From NCBI RefSeq assembly GCF_013087525.1, contig NZ_JABFCS010000001.1:2914001-2978000 (forward strand): a stretch of 64,000 nucleotides of DNA, given 5' to 3'. The stretch comes from Ramlibacter montanisoli (GTDB taxonomy: Bacteria > Pseudomonadota > Gammaproteobacteria > Burkholderiales > Burkholderiaceae_C). The position numbers and the translations under genes were made by a program. This document shows, piece by piece, positions 41,709-50,005 of the stretch. The notes under the pieces were generated by a model, which worked only from the letters and a program-made list of their open reading frames with translations, was not told the origin of the DNA and searched no databases. The stretch's first letter is position 1. Each line of letters starts with the position of its first letter.

Positions 41709-44410
41709 TCGTGCTCGGCCCTCGCCGGACGCTCCGCCGCGTCGAGGCACTCTGCCAGGTAGGCCGCCGTCCGGCTGGCCTTCACCCGCGCGACCTGCTC
41801 AGGCGTCCCGGTGGCGACCACCTGCCCGCCCTGGACGCCCGCACCCGGCCCCATGTCGATCACCCAGTCGCTCTGCGCCACCACGCGCATCTCGTGCTCC
41901 ACGACCACCACCGTGTTGCCCTCGTCCACCAGCTTCTGCAATTGCGCCATCAGGCGGTCCGCGTCGGCCGCGTGCAGGCCGGTGGTGGGCTCGTCCAGCA
42001 CGTACAGCGTGTCGCCGCGGTGCGTGCGCTGCAGCTCGGTGGCCAGCTTGATGCGCTGGGCCTCGCCGCCCGACAGCTCGGTGGCCGGCTGGCCCAGGCG
42101 CAGGTAGCCCAGGCCGATGTCCAGCAGCACCTGCAGCGGGCGCAGTACCGCGGGTTCGTCGGCGAAGAAGTCCACCGCCTCCTCGACCGTCATGCCCAGC
42201 ACCTCGGCGATGGTCTTGCCGTTCCAGCGGATCTCCAGCGTCTGTGCGTTGTAGCGCGCGCCGTGGCAATCCGGGCACGGCGCGTACACGCTGGGCATGA
42301 ACAGCAGTTCGACCGAGACGAAGCCCTCGCCCTCGCAGGTATCGCAGCGGCCCTTGGGCACGTTGAAGGAGAAGCGGCCGGGATCGTAGCGGCGCTTGCG
42401 TGCCGCCGGCGTCGCCGCGAACAGCTTGCGCACGGCGTCGAACAGCCCGGTGTAGGTGGCCAGGTTGGAACGCGGCGTGCGGCCGATCGGCTTCTGGTCC
42501 ACCTGCACCAGGCGGCGGATCTTGCCGGTGTCGCCGCCCAGCCGCCCCGACCAGGTGGCATCGCGCCCGCCGGGGTCGATCAGCTCGTCGGCCTCTTCCT
42601 CGCCGTCGGGCAGCTCGCTGCCCAGGTGCTGCGCCACCAGTTCCAGCAGGGCGCGCGTGACCAGGGTCGACTTGCCCGAACCGGAGACGCCGGTCACCGC
42701 GACGAGGCAGCCGAGCGGGAATTCGGCATGCAGGTCCCGCAGGTTGTTGCGCGTGACGCCTTCCAGCCGCAGCCAGCCGCGCGGCTGCCGCAGCGCCTTG
42801 CGCACCAGCGGCACCTCGCCGAACAGGTAGCGCCGCGTCTGCGATTCCGGCACCCGCGCCAGCCCCTGCGGCGGGCCGCTGTACAGGACGTGGCCGCCGC
42901 GCTCGCCCGCGGCCGGCCCCACGTCCACCAGCCAGTCCGCCTGGCGCATCAGCGAGAGGTCGTGCTCGACGACGTAGACGGTGTTGCCGCTGGCCTTCAG
43001 GCGCCGCAGCGCCGCCAGCAGCGCTTCGCCGTCGGCGGGATGCAGGCCGGCGGACGGTTCGTCCAGCACGTAGATCACGCCGAACAGCTGCGAGCCGAGC
43101 TGCGTCGCCAGCCGCAGCCGCTGCAACTCGCCCGGCGACAGAGTGGGCGTGCTGCGGTCAAGCGAGAGGTAGCCCAAGCCGAGGTCCACCAGCGTGTGCA
43201 TGCGCGCCAGCAGGTCGTGTGCCAGGCGCTGCGCGGCGATGCGCTTTTCCTCCGAAACGCCGGAGGTGAGCCGGACGTCCGGCGCGCCGGCGTGCGAGGC
43301 ACCGCCTTTGGCGACGCGCGCCTGCGTCGCCTGCTTCGAAGCCGCGCGCGACAGCTTGTTCCCCGCGGGCGCCACGTCCTGCAGCCGGCCCTCGGCGGCG
43401 GGTCGAAGGATGCGGACCACGTCCTCGATCGGCAGTTGCGAGAGCGCGCCGATGTCGTGGCCGGCGAAGGTCACCGACAGCGCCTCGGGTTTCAGGCGCT
43501 TGCCGGCGCACGCCGGGCAGGGCGTGCTGACCATGTAGTGAGACACGCGCTTCTTCATCATCGCGCTCTGCGTGCTGGCGAAGGTGTGCAGCACGTAGTT
43601 GCGCGCGCTGGTGAAGGTGCCCATGTAGGCCGGCTCGGTCTTGCTGCGCAGCGCCGCCTTCGTTTCCTTGGGCGTGAAACCGGGATAGACCGGCACTGTC
43701 GGCGTGTCGTCGGTGAACAGGATCCAGTCGCGCACCTTGCGCGGCAGCTCGCGCCAGGGCGTGTCCACGTCGTGGCCCAGCGTGACCAGGATGTCGCGCA
43801 GGTTCTGGCCGTGCCAGGCCGGCGGCCAGGCCGCGATGGCGCGCTCGCGGATCGTGAGCGAGTCGTCGGGCACCATCGACGCTTCGGTGGCGTCGTACAC
43901 GCGGCCCTGCCCGTGGCAGTGCGGGCAGGCGCCCTGCGGCGTGTTGGGCGAGAAGTCCTCCGCATACAGCATGGGCTGGCCGGGCGGGTAGTGGCCGACG
44001 CGCGAATAGAGCATGCGCAGCAGGCTCGACAGCGTGGTGACGCTGCCCACCGAGGAGCGGGTGCTGGGTGCGCCGCGCTGCTGCTGCAGGGCGACCGCCG
44101 GCGGCAACCCGTCGATGGAGTCGACATCGGGGACGCCGGCCTGGTCGATCAGCCGGCGCGCATACGGCGACACCGATTCGAGGTAGCGGCGCTGCGCCTC
44201 CGCATAGATGGTGCCGAAGGCCAGCGAGGACTTGCCCGAACCGGAGACGCCGCTGAACACGACGAGCGCGTCGCGCGGCACGTCGACGTCGACCTCCTGC
44301 AGGTTGTGCTCGCGGGCGCCCCGCACGCGCACGAAGCCGCGCTCGCGGAACGGGGCTGTTTCTTCCCGCGCGGCCGGGCCGCCGTCGCGGTTGCTGCGTT
44401 CTTTTCCCAT
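41699..44410 (-). CDS. Class II UvrA-like excinuclease ATPase
   Basis: The 903-residue double ABC ATPase has Walker A FSGVSGSGKSSLAFG (about 51-65) and [13 protein letters not shown] in the second half. Signatures are TLSPGELQRLRLA and ELSGGEAQRIKLA, with Walker B VIYVLDEPSAGLH and LYVLDEPTTGLH. Zinc-binding cysteine pairs CPHCHG...CPACAG and CDTCEG...CPDCHG are present. The N-terminal segment VALQQQRGAPSTRSSVGSVTTLSSLLRML and the shorter length compared with about 940 for UvrA point to class II UvrA (UvrA2), which lacks the full UvrB-binding domain and is linked to DNA-damage tolerance and drug resistance. It diverges from a DUF2889 gene. Confidence 0.92.
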   Translation of the reverse strand: MGKERSNRDGGPAAREETAPFRERGFVRVRGAREHNLQEVDVDVPRDALVVFSGVSGSGKSSLAFGTIYAEAQRRYLESVSPYARRLIDQAGVPDVDSIDGLPPAVALQQQRGAPSTRSSVGSVTTLSSLLRMLYSRVGHYPPGQPMLYAEDFSPNTPQGACPHCHGQGRVYDATEASMVPDDSLTIRERAIAAWPPAWHGQNLRDILVTLGHDVDTPWRELPRKVRDWILFTDDTPTVPVYPGFTPKETKAALRSKTEPAYMGTFTSARNYVLHTFASTQSAMMKKRVSHYMVSTPCPACAGKRLKPEALSVTFAGHDIGALSQLPIEDVVRILRPAAEGRLQDVAPAGNKLSRAASKQATQARVAKGGASHAGAPDVRLTSGVSEEKRIAAQRLAHDLLARMHTLVDLGLGYLSLDRSTPTLSPGELQRLRLATQLGSQLFGVIYVLDEPSAGLHPADGEALLAALRRLKASGNTVYVVEHDLSLMRQADWLVDVGPAAGERGGHVLYSGPPQGLARVPESQTRRYLFGEVPLVRKALRQPRGWLRLEGVTRNNLRDLHAEFPLGCLVAVTGVSGSGKSTLVTRALLELVAQHLGSELPDGEEEADELIDPGGRDATWSGRLGGDTGKIRRLVQVDQKPIGRTPRSNLATYTGLFDAVRKLFAATPAARKRRYDPGRFSFNVPKGRCDTCEGEGFVSVELLFMPSVYAPCPDCHGARYNAQTLEIRWNGKTIAEVLGMTVEEAVDFFADEPAVLRPLQVLLDIGLGYLRLGQPATELSGGEAQRIKLATELQRTHRGDTLYVLDEPTTGLHAADADRLMAQLQKLVDEGNTVVVVEHEMRVVAQSDWVIDMGPGAGVQGGQVVATGTPEQVARVKASRTAAYLAECLDAAERPARAEHDNL

Positions 44411-44471
44411 GCTCGTTCCACGGTAGCGGCCCCGGGCGCGCCAGGGCCGTGGGATGAGTCGGAAAGTACTG

Positions 44472-44489
44472 TAGGGAAGCGCTCCCCTA
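44472..44489. promoter_or_regulatory. Near-perfect palindrome between the uvrA-like and DUF2889 genes
   Basis: TAGGGAAGC-GCTCCCCTA pairs at 8 of 9 positions. A TAAGAT hexamer (44488-44493) could be the -10 box for the plus-strand gene and TACAGT (44473-44468, minus) for the uvrA-like gene. The site could control both. No LexA-type CTGT-N8-ACAG was found. Confidence 0.35.
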
Positions 44490-44499
44490 AGATGAGGCC

Positions 44500-45090
44500 A
44501 TGCCTGCGTTACCCCTACCCGTTTCCCGCCGCCCCATCCACACCCGCAGGATCGCCTTCGAAGGCTTCCTGCGCGACGACGGACTGTGGGACATCGACTG
44601 CGAACTGAGCGACACCAAGGCCGAAGCCACCCACATGCGTGAGCGCGGCCTGCTGCCGCCCGGCGAGCCCGTGCACCTGTTGCGCGTTCGCCTGACGCTC
44701 GACGACAGCCTGACCATCCGCGCAGTGCAGACCGCGGCCGTGAACGCACCTTTCCAGGAATGCCAGGCACCGGCCGGCGAGCCCATGCAGAAGCTGGTGG
44801 GCCTGACCATGGGGCCGGGCTGGCGCAGGATGATCGAGGGCGCGATCGGCGGCGTGGCCGGTTGCACGCACCTGCGCGAACTGGTGTTCAACGCCGCCAC
44901 GGCCGCCTACCAGATGATCCCGCACTACCGCGCCGTGCAGCGCGGCCAGAAGGACGACAGCGCCACGCCCGACGGCAAGCCGCCCTTCTACATGGGCCAG
45001 TGCATGACCTGGGCCTTCGACGGGCCGGTGGTGCAGCGGCTGGCGCCGGTGTTCTACCGCCCGCCGGAGCGCGTCAAGAAGACCGGGTGA
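44500..45090 (+). CDS. DUF2889 domain-containing protein
   Basis: The 196-residue protein matches DUF2889: HTRRIAFEGFLRDDGLWDIDCELSDTK-type opening (GFLRDDGLWDIDCEL), VHLLRVRLTLDDSLTI, AVNAPFQECQA, GPGWRRMIEGAIGGVAGCTHLREL. Family members are cytoplasmic proteins of unknown function, common in proteobacteria and sometimes found beside catabolic genes. Two conserved cysteines (about 84 and 124) and a GxCxHL motif suggest metal or cofactor contact. Its 3' end overlaps the ECF42 sigma factor gene by 17 nt in convergent orientation. Confidence 0.87.
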   Translation: MPALPLPVSRRPIHTRRIAFEGFLRDDGLWDIDCELSDTKAEATHMRERGLLPPGEPVHLLRVRLTLDDSLTIRAVQTAAVNAPFQECQAPAGEPMQKLVGLTMGPGWRRMIEGAIGGVAGCTHLRELVFNAATAAYQMIPHYRAVQRGQKDDSATPDGKPPFYMGQCMTWAFDGPVVQRLAPVFYRPPERVKKTG

Positions 45091-46348
45091 GCAACCTCGC
45101 CCGTGCGAGCAGGAGCTCGCGCTCGCGGCCGTTGCCCGCCAGCGCGGCGGCTTCCAGGAAGGCCGCGCGCGCCTCCGCAGAGCGCCCGAGCCGCGCCAGC
45201 AGGTCGCCGCGCACGCTGGGCAGCCACTGGTAGCGGCGCAGCGCGGGTTCCTGCGCCAGCCGGTCCACGATGGCCAGTCCGGCCGCCGGCCCTTCCGCCA
45301 TGGACACCGCGACCGCGCGGTTGAGTTCGATCACCGGCGAAGGCGACTGCGCCGCCAGCTCGCCGTACAAGGCGGCGATGCGGGCCCAGTCGGTCTCCGG
45401 CGCGCTGCGGGCGCGCGCGTGGCAGGCGGCGATGGCGGCCTGCATCACGTACATGCCGCTGCCTCCGAGCGCCTGCGCCCTTTCCAGGGCGGCCAGCCCG
45501 CGGTGCACCAGCAAAGCGTCCCAGCGCTTGCGGTCCTGGTCGGCCAGCAGGATGGGACGGCCTTGCGCGTCGGTACGGGCAGCCATGCGCGAGGACTGCA
45601 GTTCCATCAGCGCCAGCAGGCCGTGCACCTCCGGCTCGCGCGGCGCGATCTCGGCCAGCATGCGGCCCAGGCGCAGCGCCTCGTTGGCCAGTTCCGGCCG
45701 CATCCAGTCCTCGCCCGCCGTCGCGGTGTAGCCCTCGTTGAAGACGAGGTAGACCACTTCCAGCACGGAGGCCAGCCGCTCCTGCAGTTCCTCGCCGTGC
45801 GGCACTTCGTAGGGCAGCCTCGCATCGCTCAAGGTCCGCTTGGCCCGCACGATGCGCTGCGCGATGGTGGGCTCGGGCACCAGGTAGGCGCGCGCGATCT
45901 CGTGGGTGGTGAGTCCGCCCAGCAGGCGCAATGTGAGCGCCACCCGCGCCTCGGTGGACAGCACCGGGTGGCAGGCGGTGAAGATCAGCCGCAGCAGGTC
46001 GTCGCCGATGTCGTCCTGGCGCGCCGCGTCCAGCGCATCGACGAAGTCCGGCACGAACAGCGCTTCCTGCGCTTCCAGGTCGCTGCCCACTTCGGCCAGC
46101 TTCTCGCCCTGCATCTTGCCGCGCCGCAGGTGGTCCAGCGCCTTGCGCTTGGCGGTGGTCATGAGCCAGGCCCCCGGCTTGTCCGGGATGCCGTCGCGCG
46201 GCCAGTGCTCCAGCGCGGCGACCAGCGCGTCCTGCGCCAGTTCCTCGGCGACCCCGACGTCGCGCACCATCCGGGCCAGCACCGCGACGATGCGCGCGGC
46301 ATCGAGGCGCCAGACGGCGGCGATGGCCTGGTGGGTCGCCGAATGCAT
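45074..46348 (-). CDS. ECF42-type RNA polymerase sigma factor with TPR-like C-terminal domain
   Basis: The 424-residue protein has sigma region 2 (about 10-80: ELAQDALVAALEHWPRDGIPDKPGAWLMTTAKRKALDHLRR-type, with KPGAWLMTTAKRKALD) and region 4 (about 118-168: TLRLLGGLTTHEIARAYLVPEPTIAQRIVRA). A long extension follows (about 185-424) with helical repeats and the DWARIAALYGELA, SPVIELNRAVAVSMAEGP motif. This is the ECF42 class, which has no anti-sigma factor and is regulated through its extension. It forms an operon with a VOC gene and a DGPF/YCII gene, its standard genomic partners. Confidence 0.93.
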   Translation of the reverse strand: MHSATHQAIAAVWRLDAARIVAVLARMVRDVGVAEELAQDALVAALEHWPRDGIPDKPGAWLMTTAKRKALDHLRRGKMQGEKLAEVGSDLEAQEALFVPDFVDALDAARQDDIGDDLLRLIFTACHPVLSTEARVALTLRLLGGLTTHEIARAYLVPEPTIAQRIVRAKRTLSDARLPYEVPHGEELQERLASVLEVVYLVFNEGYTATAGEDWMRPELANEALRLGRMLAEIAPREPEVHGLLALMELQSSRMAARTDAQGRPILLADQDRKRWDALLVHRGLAALERAQALGGSGMYVMQAAIAACHARARSAPETDWARIAALYGELAAQSPSPVIELNRAVAVSMAEGPAAGLAIVDRLAQEPALRRYQWLPSVRGDLLARLGRSAEARAAFLEAAALAGNGRERELLLARARLLTRSS

Positions 46349-46354
46349 GTTCCC

Positions 46355-46765
46355 CTAGGCCTGCGGCGGCGCCGCGTTGGGGTCCATCCACACCAGCTCC
46401 CAGACGTGGCCGTCCGGGTCCTCGAAGCCGTGGCCGTACATGAAGCCGTGGTCCTGCGGCGCGTTGGGAGCGGTGCCGCCGGCGGCCAGTGCCTTCTTCA
46501 CCAGGGCGTCGACCTCGGCGCGGCTGTCGCACGAGAGGCAGACCAGCACCTCGGTGGACTTGCGCGCGTCGGCGACCGGCTTCTTGGTGAAGGTCTGGAA
46601 GAAGGGCTCGACCAGCAGCATGGCGAAGATGTCCTCGCTGATCACCATGCAGGCGCCCTGCTCGTTGGTGAACTGCGGGTTGAAGGAGAAACCGAGCGCG
46701 GCGAAAAAGGCCTTGGAGCGCTCCATGTCCTTGATCGGCAGGTTGACGAAGATCTTGCGGGCCAT
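46355..46765 (-). CDS. VOC-family protein in the ECF42 operon
   Basis: The 136-residue protein, KIFVNLPIKDMERSKAFFAALGFSFNPQFTNE to EDPDGHVWELVWMDP, is a single-domain glyoxalase/bleomycin-resistance-like fold of the PhnB-like kind. Such genes frequently accompany ECF41/42 sigma factors. The first half has N/D in place of the usual metal histidine, and the C-terminal glutamate (HVWELVW) is present, so catalytic activity is uncertain. It lies 6 nt upstream of the sigma factor start and 9 nt downstream of the YCII gene. Confidence 0.88.
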   Translation of the reverse strand: MARKIFVNLPIKDMERSKAFFAALGFSFNPQFTNEQGACMVISEDIFAMLLVEPFFQTFTKKPVADARKSTEVLVCLSCDSRAEVDALVKKALAAGGTAPNAPQDHGFMYGHGFEDPDGHVWELVWMDPNAAPPQA

Positions 46766-46774
46766 GCTGCGCTC

Positions 46775-47197
46775 CTACTTCACGCCGATCTGGTTGAAGC
46801 GGTCCTTCGTCTCCTGCTGCAGCAAGGCGTCGAAGTCCTCCATCTCGTACAGCTGGCGCACCTCGATGTGGCAGGAGACGCCTTCGCCGATCGGATTCGG
46901 GAAGCGCTTGGACCACTCCAGCGCTTCCTCGCGCGTGCGCGTCTGGATCAGGGTGTAGCCGGCGATCAGTTCCTTGCTTTCGGTGAAGGGGCCGTCGACG
47001 ATGCTGCGCTTGCTGCCCTCGTACTGCACGCGCCAGCCCTTGCTGCTCGGTTGCAGGCCCGAGGCATCGAGCAGCGCACCGGCGCGCGCCAGTTCCTCGT
47101 GGAAGGCCGCCATGGCCTGGAACAGCGGCTCGGGATTGGGCGGGAAGCGGCCGGCCTCGCTGTCGGGCGTGGCCTTGACGATGATCATGAAACGCAT
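46775..47197 (-). CDS. YCII-related (DGPF) protein, ECF42 operon
   Basis: The 140-residue protein: MRFMIIVKATPDSEAG, FHEELARAGALLDASGL, SKRSIVDGPFTESKELIAGYTLIQ (DGPF motif at about 69-72) and REEALEWSKRFPNP. DGPF proteins are the signature partners and targets of ECF42 sigma factors; their activity is unknown, though the fold is dimeric ferredoxin-like. It is the first gene of the YCII-VOC-sigma operon, with a candidate ECF42 promoter upstream (47259-47285). Confidence 0.92.
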   Translation of the reverse strand: MRFMIIVKATPDSEAGRFPPNPEPLFQAMAAFHEELARAGALLDASGLQPSSKGWRVQYEGSKRSIVDGPFTESKELIAGYTLIQTRTREEALEWSKRFPNPIGEGVSCHIEVRQLYEMEDFDALLQQETKDRFNQIGVK

Positions 47198-47258
47198 GGG
47201 GTGCTCCTTTGCGGGTGAGGGGAGGCCGGCACGTCCTTTCGCCGGCTCCTGTCTTCAC

Positions 47259-47285
47259 GACGAGCGAGGGGCGGCCGAATCGACA
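47259..47285 (-). promoter_or_regulatory. Candidate ECF42-dependent promoter
   Basis: On the minus strand TGTCGA (47285-47280) is followed after 17 nt by CGTC (47262-47259). Reported ECF42 targets have TGTCGA in the -35 region and a CGTC-like -10. It lies 62 nt upstream of the YCII ATG, so the sigma factor probably drives its own operon. Confidence 0.55.
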
Positions 47286-47307
47286 GCCGCCGGGCCGGGA
47301 GAAACCC

Positions 47308-47661
47308 CTAGACGTAACAAGGTGCGGTTTCGCGCACCTCGACGGTGGCCCATTCGGCGGCGGGGCAGCGGCTGGCGATGGCCAGTGCTTCCTCGCGCGT
47401 CTTCACGTCCAGCAGGAAGAAGCCGCCGACCATTTCCTTGGCTTCGGCGAAGGGGCCGTCCAGCACCTGCGCCTTGCCGCCACGCACCTGTACGCGGGCG
47501 CCCTTCTGCTGCGAGGCGAGCGACTCGACCGCGAGCAGCTTGTCCTGCTGCTTCAGTTCGCGCGAGAAGTCCACCATGCGCTGGAACACGGCTTCGCCCT
47601 CGGCGCGCGTGCGGGTGCCGCGCTGCGCCGGGTCTTCGAGGATGAGGAGCATGTAGGCCAT
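47308..47661 (-). CDS. YCII-related (DGPF) protein, second copy
   Basis: The 117-residue protein: MAYMLLILEDPAQRGTRT, VFQRMVDFSRELKQQDKLLAV, KAQVLDGPFAEAKEMVGGFFLLD (DGPF at about 70-73) and REEALAIASRCPAAEW. It is related to but clearly distinct from the first copy. It lies 110 nt upstream of the YCII-VOC-sigma operon in the same direction and may be a second ECF42 target, although I see no TGTCGA...CGTC pair directly upstream. Confidence 0.9.
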   Translation of the reverse strand: MAYMLLILEDPAQRGTRTRAEGEAVFQRMVDFSRELKQQDKLLAVESLASQQKGARVQVRGGKAQVLDGPFAEAKEMVGGFFLLDVKTREEALAIASRCPAAEWATVEVRETAPCYV

Positions 47662-47692
47662 GCGGCGGATGATAGGGGCCGCGCGGCGGCGG

Positions 47693-48529
47693 TCAATCGA
47701 CGAAGAAGTCGGGGATGAACTTGCGGTTGCCGGGCGTGACGGCGTAGCGGTCCAGGTCCGTCTGCCCGTGCGCGGCCAGCAGCGTGTCGTCGATGTGGAA
47801 GTTGCCGCTGTTCTTCGCGTCGCGCGTGTCGGAGGTGAGGATCAGGTACGCCGCGTCGGCCAGGATCTCCGGCTTGCGGCAGGCGCCGAGGTCCACGCCC
47901 GGGATCATCTGCAGGGCCGCGGTCGCGATCGCCGTGCGCGGCCACAGGCTGTTGACGGCGATGCCGAAGGGGCGGAACTCGCCCGCATGGCCCAGCGTGC
48001 ACATGCTCATGCCGTACTTGGCCATGGTGTAGGCGGTGTGGGGCGCGAACCAGTGCGCCTTCATCGACAGCGGCGGCGACATGTTCAGCACGTGCGGGTT
48101 GCGGCCGGCCGCGGCCGACTTCTTCAGCTCCGGCAGGCAGGCCTGGGTGCACAGGTAGGTGCCGCGCGCGTTGATCTGGTTCATCAGGTCGTAGCGCTTC
48201 ATCGGCGTGTGTTCGGTGTCCGTCAGGCTGATCGCGCTGGCGTTGTTCACCAGGATGTCGATGCCGCCGAAGGTCATGACCGCCTGTTGCACGGCGGCGA
48301 GCACCGCCTCTTCCTCCCGGATGTCCACCTGCAGCGGCAGCGCCTGGCCGCCGGCGGCGCGCACCTCCTCGGCGGCGCTGTAGATCGTGCCGGGCAGCTT
48401 GGGGTTGGGCTCCGAGGTCTTCGCGGCGATGACGATGTTGGCGCCGTCGGCGGCGGCCCGCCTGGCAATGGCCAGGCCGATGCCGCGCGAGGCGCCGGTG
48501 ATGAAGAGGGTCTTGCCTTTCAGGTCCAT
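47693..48529 (-). CDS. Short-chain dehydrogenase, HSDL2-like
   Basis: The 278-residue protein: KTLFITGASRGIGLAIARRA (cofactor motif, about 6-25), IVIAAKTSEPNPKLPGTIYSAAEEV, DILVNNASAISLTDTEHTPMKRYDLM, active-site segment with APHTAYTMAKYGMSMCTLGHA (YxxxK as YTMAK), and NSLWPRTAIATAA. The KTSEPNPKLPGTIY stretch is typical of hydroxysteroid dehydrogenase-like protein 2 relatives, linked to fatty-acid metabolism. It is 6 nt downstream of the enoyl-CoA hydratase gene and is the last gene of the beta-oxidation supercluster. Confidence 0.9.
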   Translation of the reverse strand: MDLKGKTLFITGASRGIGLAIARRAAADGANIVIAAKTSEPNPKLPGTIYSAAEEVRAAGGQALPLQVDIREEEAVLAAVQQAVMTFGGIDILVNNASAISLTDTEHTPMKRYDLMNQINARGTYLCTQACLPELKKSAAAGRNPHVLNMSPPLSMKAHWFAPHTAYTMAKYGMSMCTLGHAGEFRPFGIAVNSLWPRTAIATAALQMIPGVDLGACRKPEILADAAYLILTSDTRDAKNSGNFHIDDTLLAAHGQTDLDRYAVTPGNRKFIPDFFVD

Positions 48530-48535
48530 GATCGC

Positions 48536-49303
48536 TCAGACCTTGGAGAAGTCCGGCTTGCGCTTTTCCATGAAGGCCGTGAAGGCCTCCCTGGCCGCCG
48601 GGGCCGTCAGCATGCGGCGGAAGCTCTCGCCTTCGTCGGCCATCTGCTGCAGCACCGCGGCCTGCTGCGACTTCTTCATCAGCCTTTTGGTTTCCACCAG
48701 GCTGGTGATGGGCTTGGCGGCGAGCTTGCGCGCCTGCGCGTTGGCGTAGCCGTTCACTTCGGTCGGCGGCAGCACGCGGTTGACCAGGCCGACTTCGAGG
48801 GCCGCCTCGGCCATGAAGGGCTCGCCCAGCATCAGTGCCTCGGCCGCGCGGTGGTAGCCCAGCATCTGCGGCACCAGCAGGCTGGACGCCGCCTCGGGGC
48901 ACAGGCCCAGGTTCACGAAGGGCATGGAGAAAGCCGCGTTGTCGCCGGCGTAGACCAGGTCGCAGTGGAACAGCATGGTCGTGCCCACGCCGACCGCGGG
49001 CCCGCTGACGGCGGCCAGCAGCGGCTTGGGAAAGCCGGCGATGCCGCGCAGGAAGCGGAACACCGGCGAGTCCTCCCCGGCCGGCGGCTTGTCCAGGAAG
49101 TCGCCGATGTCGTTGCCGGCGCAGAACACCGTCTCGTGGCCCTGGATCAGCACCACGCGCACGGCCGCATCGTCCTTGGCGCGGGCGAGCGCGTCGGCGA
49201 GGGCACCGTACATGTCGGAGGTGAGGGAATTCTTGCGCGCCACGCGGTTCAGCGTGATGGTCATCACGCCGGCTTCGGCGTGGACGAGGATGTCCTGGGT
49301 CAT
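48536..49303 (-). CDS. Enoyl-CoA hydratase family protein
   Basis: The 255-residue crotonase: MTITLNRVARKNSLTSDMYG, oxyanion-hole strands QGHETVFCAGNDIGDFLD (about 55-72) and AAVSGPAVGVGTTMLFHCDLVYA (about 95-117), then FVNLGLCPEAASSLLVP with a glutamate at the usual catalytic position. ATG 49303 has GGAGAAAGA directly upstream. A C-terminal MEKRKPDFSKV resembles the delta3-delta2-enoyl-CoA isomerase/hydratase group. It is separated from the upstream isomerase gene by a repeat-rich gap (49345-49414). Confidence 0.92.
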   Translation of the reverse strand: MTQDILVHAEAGVMTITLNRVARKNSLTSDMYGALADALARAKDDAAVRVVLIQGHETVFCAGNDIGDFLDKPPAGEDSPVFRFLRGIAGFPKPLLAAVSGPAVGVGTTMLFHCDLVYAGDNAAFSMPFVNLGLCPEAASSLLVPQMLGYHRAAEALMLGEPFMAEAALEVGLVNRVLPPTEVNGYANAQARKLAAKPITSLVETKRLMKKSQQAAVLQQMADEGESFRRMLTAPAAREAFTAFMEKRKPDFSKV

Positions 49304-49344
49304 TCTTTCTCCGGAGTCGATTGATCTTTCCAGTGTCACCGCGG

Positions 49345-49414
49345 AACCGGCTTTGCCGGGCCGCTGGTGGCGCCCCCTTGAGGGGAGGCGGCCGCAGGCC
49401 GCTTCGGGGGTGGG
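49345..49414 (-). repeat. GC-rich intergenic repeat of Comamonadaceae type
   Basis: Directly after the isomerase stop, on the minus strand, comes CCCACCCCCGAAGCGGCC-TGC-GGCCGCCTCCCC-TCAAGGGGGCGCCACCAGCGG. It contains CCCCTTGAGGGG (a perfect 12-bp palindrome) and GCGGCC/GGCCGC arms. I recognise the CCCCTTGAGGGG...CTTCGGGGGTGG pattern as a common intergenic unit in this family of bacteria. It differs from the DUF559-linked repeats. Confidence 0.6.
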
Positions 49415-50005
49415 TCATCCCAGTGCTTCCTTGACGAAATCGAGTCGGTCTTGCCCCCAGAACATCTGGTCGCCGACGAAGAAGGTGGGGGCGCCGAAGG
49501 CGCCGCGTGCGACGGCTTCCTGCGTGACGACCTTGAGCTCATCCTTCACGGCGGGGTCCTGCGCGAGCGCAAGCAGCTTCTCGGGGTCGAAGCCCGCCTG
49601 CTGCAGCACGCCGGCCACCGTGGCGGGGTCGTTCATGTTCTTGCCGTCCACCCAGATGGCGCGGTACACGGCGTCCACGTAAGGCACCATGCGCTGCGGC
49701 TCGCGCATCTGCAGGCCCAGCGCGCCGCGCATCAGCGTCAGCGTGTTGATCGGGAAGTGCGGGTTGTGCCGGAAGGGCACGCCGTAGCGCCTGGCGAAGC
49801 GCTGCAGGTCGTCCTGCATGTACTGGCCCTTGGCGGGGACTTCCATCGGCGAGCGGTTGCCGGTCGCCTGGAACACGCCGCCCAGCAGGAAGGGGCGGTA
49901 CTCGATCTCGCAGCCGGCCTGCTGCACGATCTTCGGCAACTGGGTCCAGGCCAGGTAGGCAGCGGGACTGCCCACATCGAAATAGAACTCGACGGCGCGG
50001 GTCAT
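49415..50005 (-). CDS. 2-hydroxychromene-2-carboxylate isomerase-like DsbA-family protein
   Basis: The 196-residue thioredoxin-fold protein: VEFYFDVGSPAAYLAWTQLP (about 5-24), EYRPFLLGGVFQATGN, YGVPFRHNPHFPINTLTLMRG, and the C-terminal VARGAFGAPTFFVGDQMFWGQDRLDFV. These are the landmarks of HCCA isomerases and kappa-class glutathione transferases; the active serine is in FDVGSPAAY. In this cluster it may act on an acyl-CoA- or glutathione-linked intermediate rather than a naphthalene metabolite. It overlaps the SDR stop by one base (TGATG). Confidence 0.92.
   Translation of the reverse strand: MTRAVEFYFDVGSPAAYLAWTQLPKIVQQAGCEIEYRPFLLGGVFQATGNRSPMEVPAKGQYMQDDLQRFARRYGVPFRHNPHFPINTLTLMRGALGLQMREPQRMVPYVDAVYRAIWVDGKNMNDPATVAGVLQQAGFDPEKLLALAQDPAVKDELKVVTQEAVARGAFGAPTFFVGDQMFWGQDRLDFVKEALG

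Noticed and set aside
44411..44499. LexA/SOS box for the uvrA-like gene
   Set aside because: No CTGT-N8-ACAG match; the only symmetry is TAGGGAAGCGCTCCCCTA.
41711..44608. A 965-codon open frame on the plus strand
   Set aside because: It is exactly antisense to the class II uvrA gene, has Arg/His/Leu-rich composition with no motifs, and arises from the scarcity of stop codons at 70% GC.
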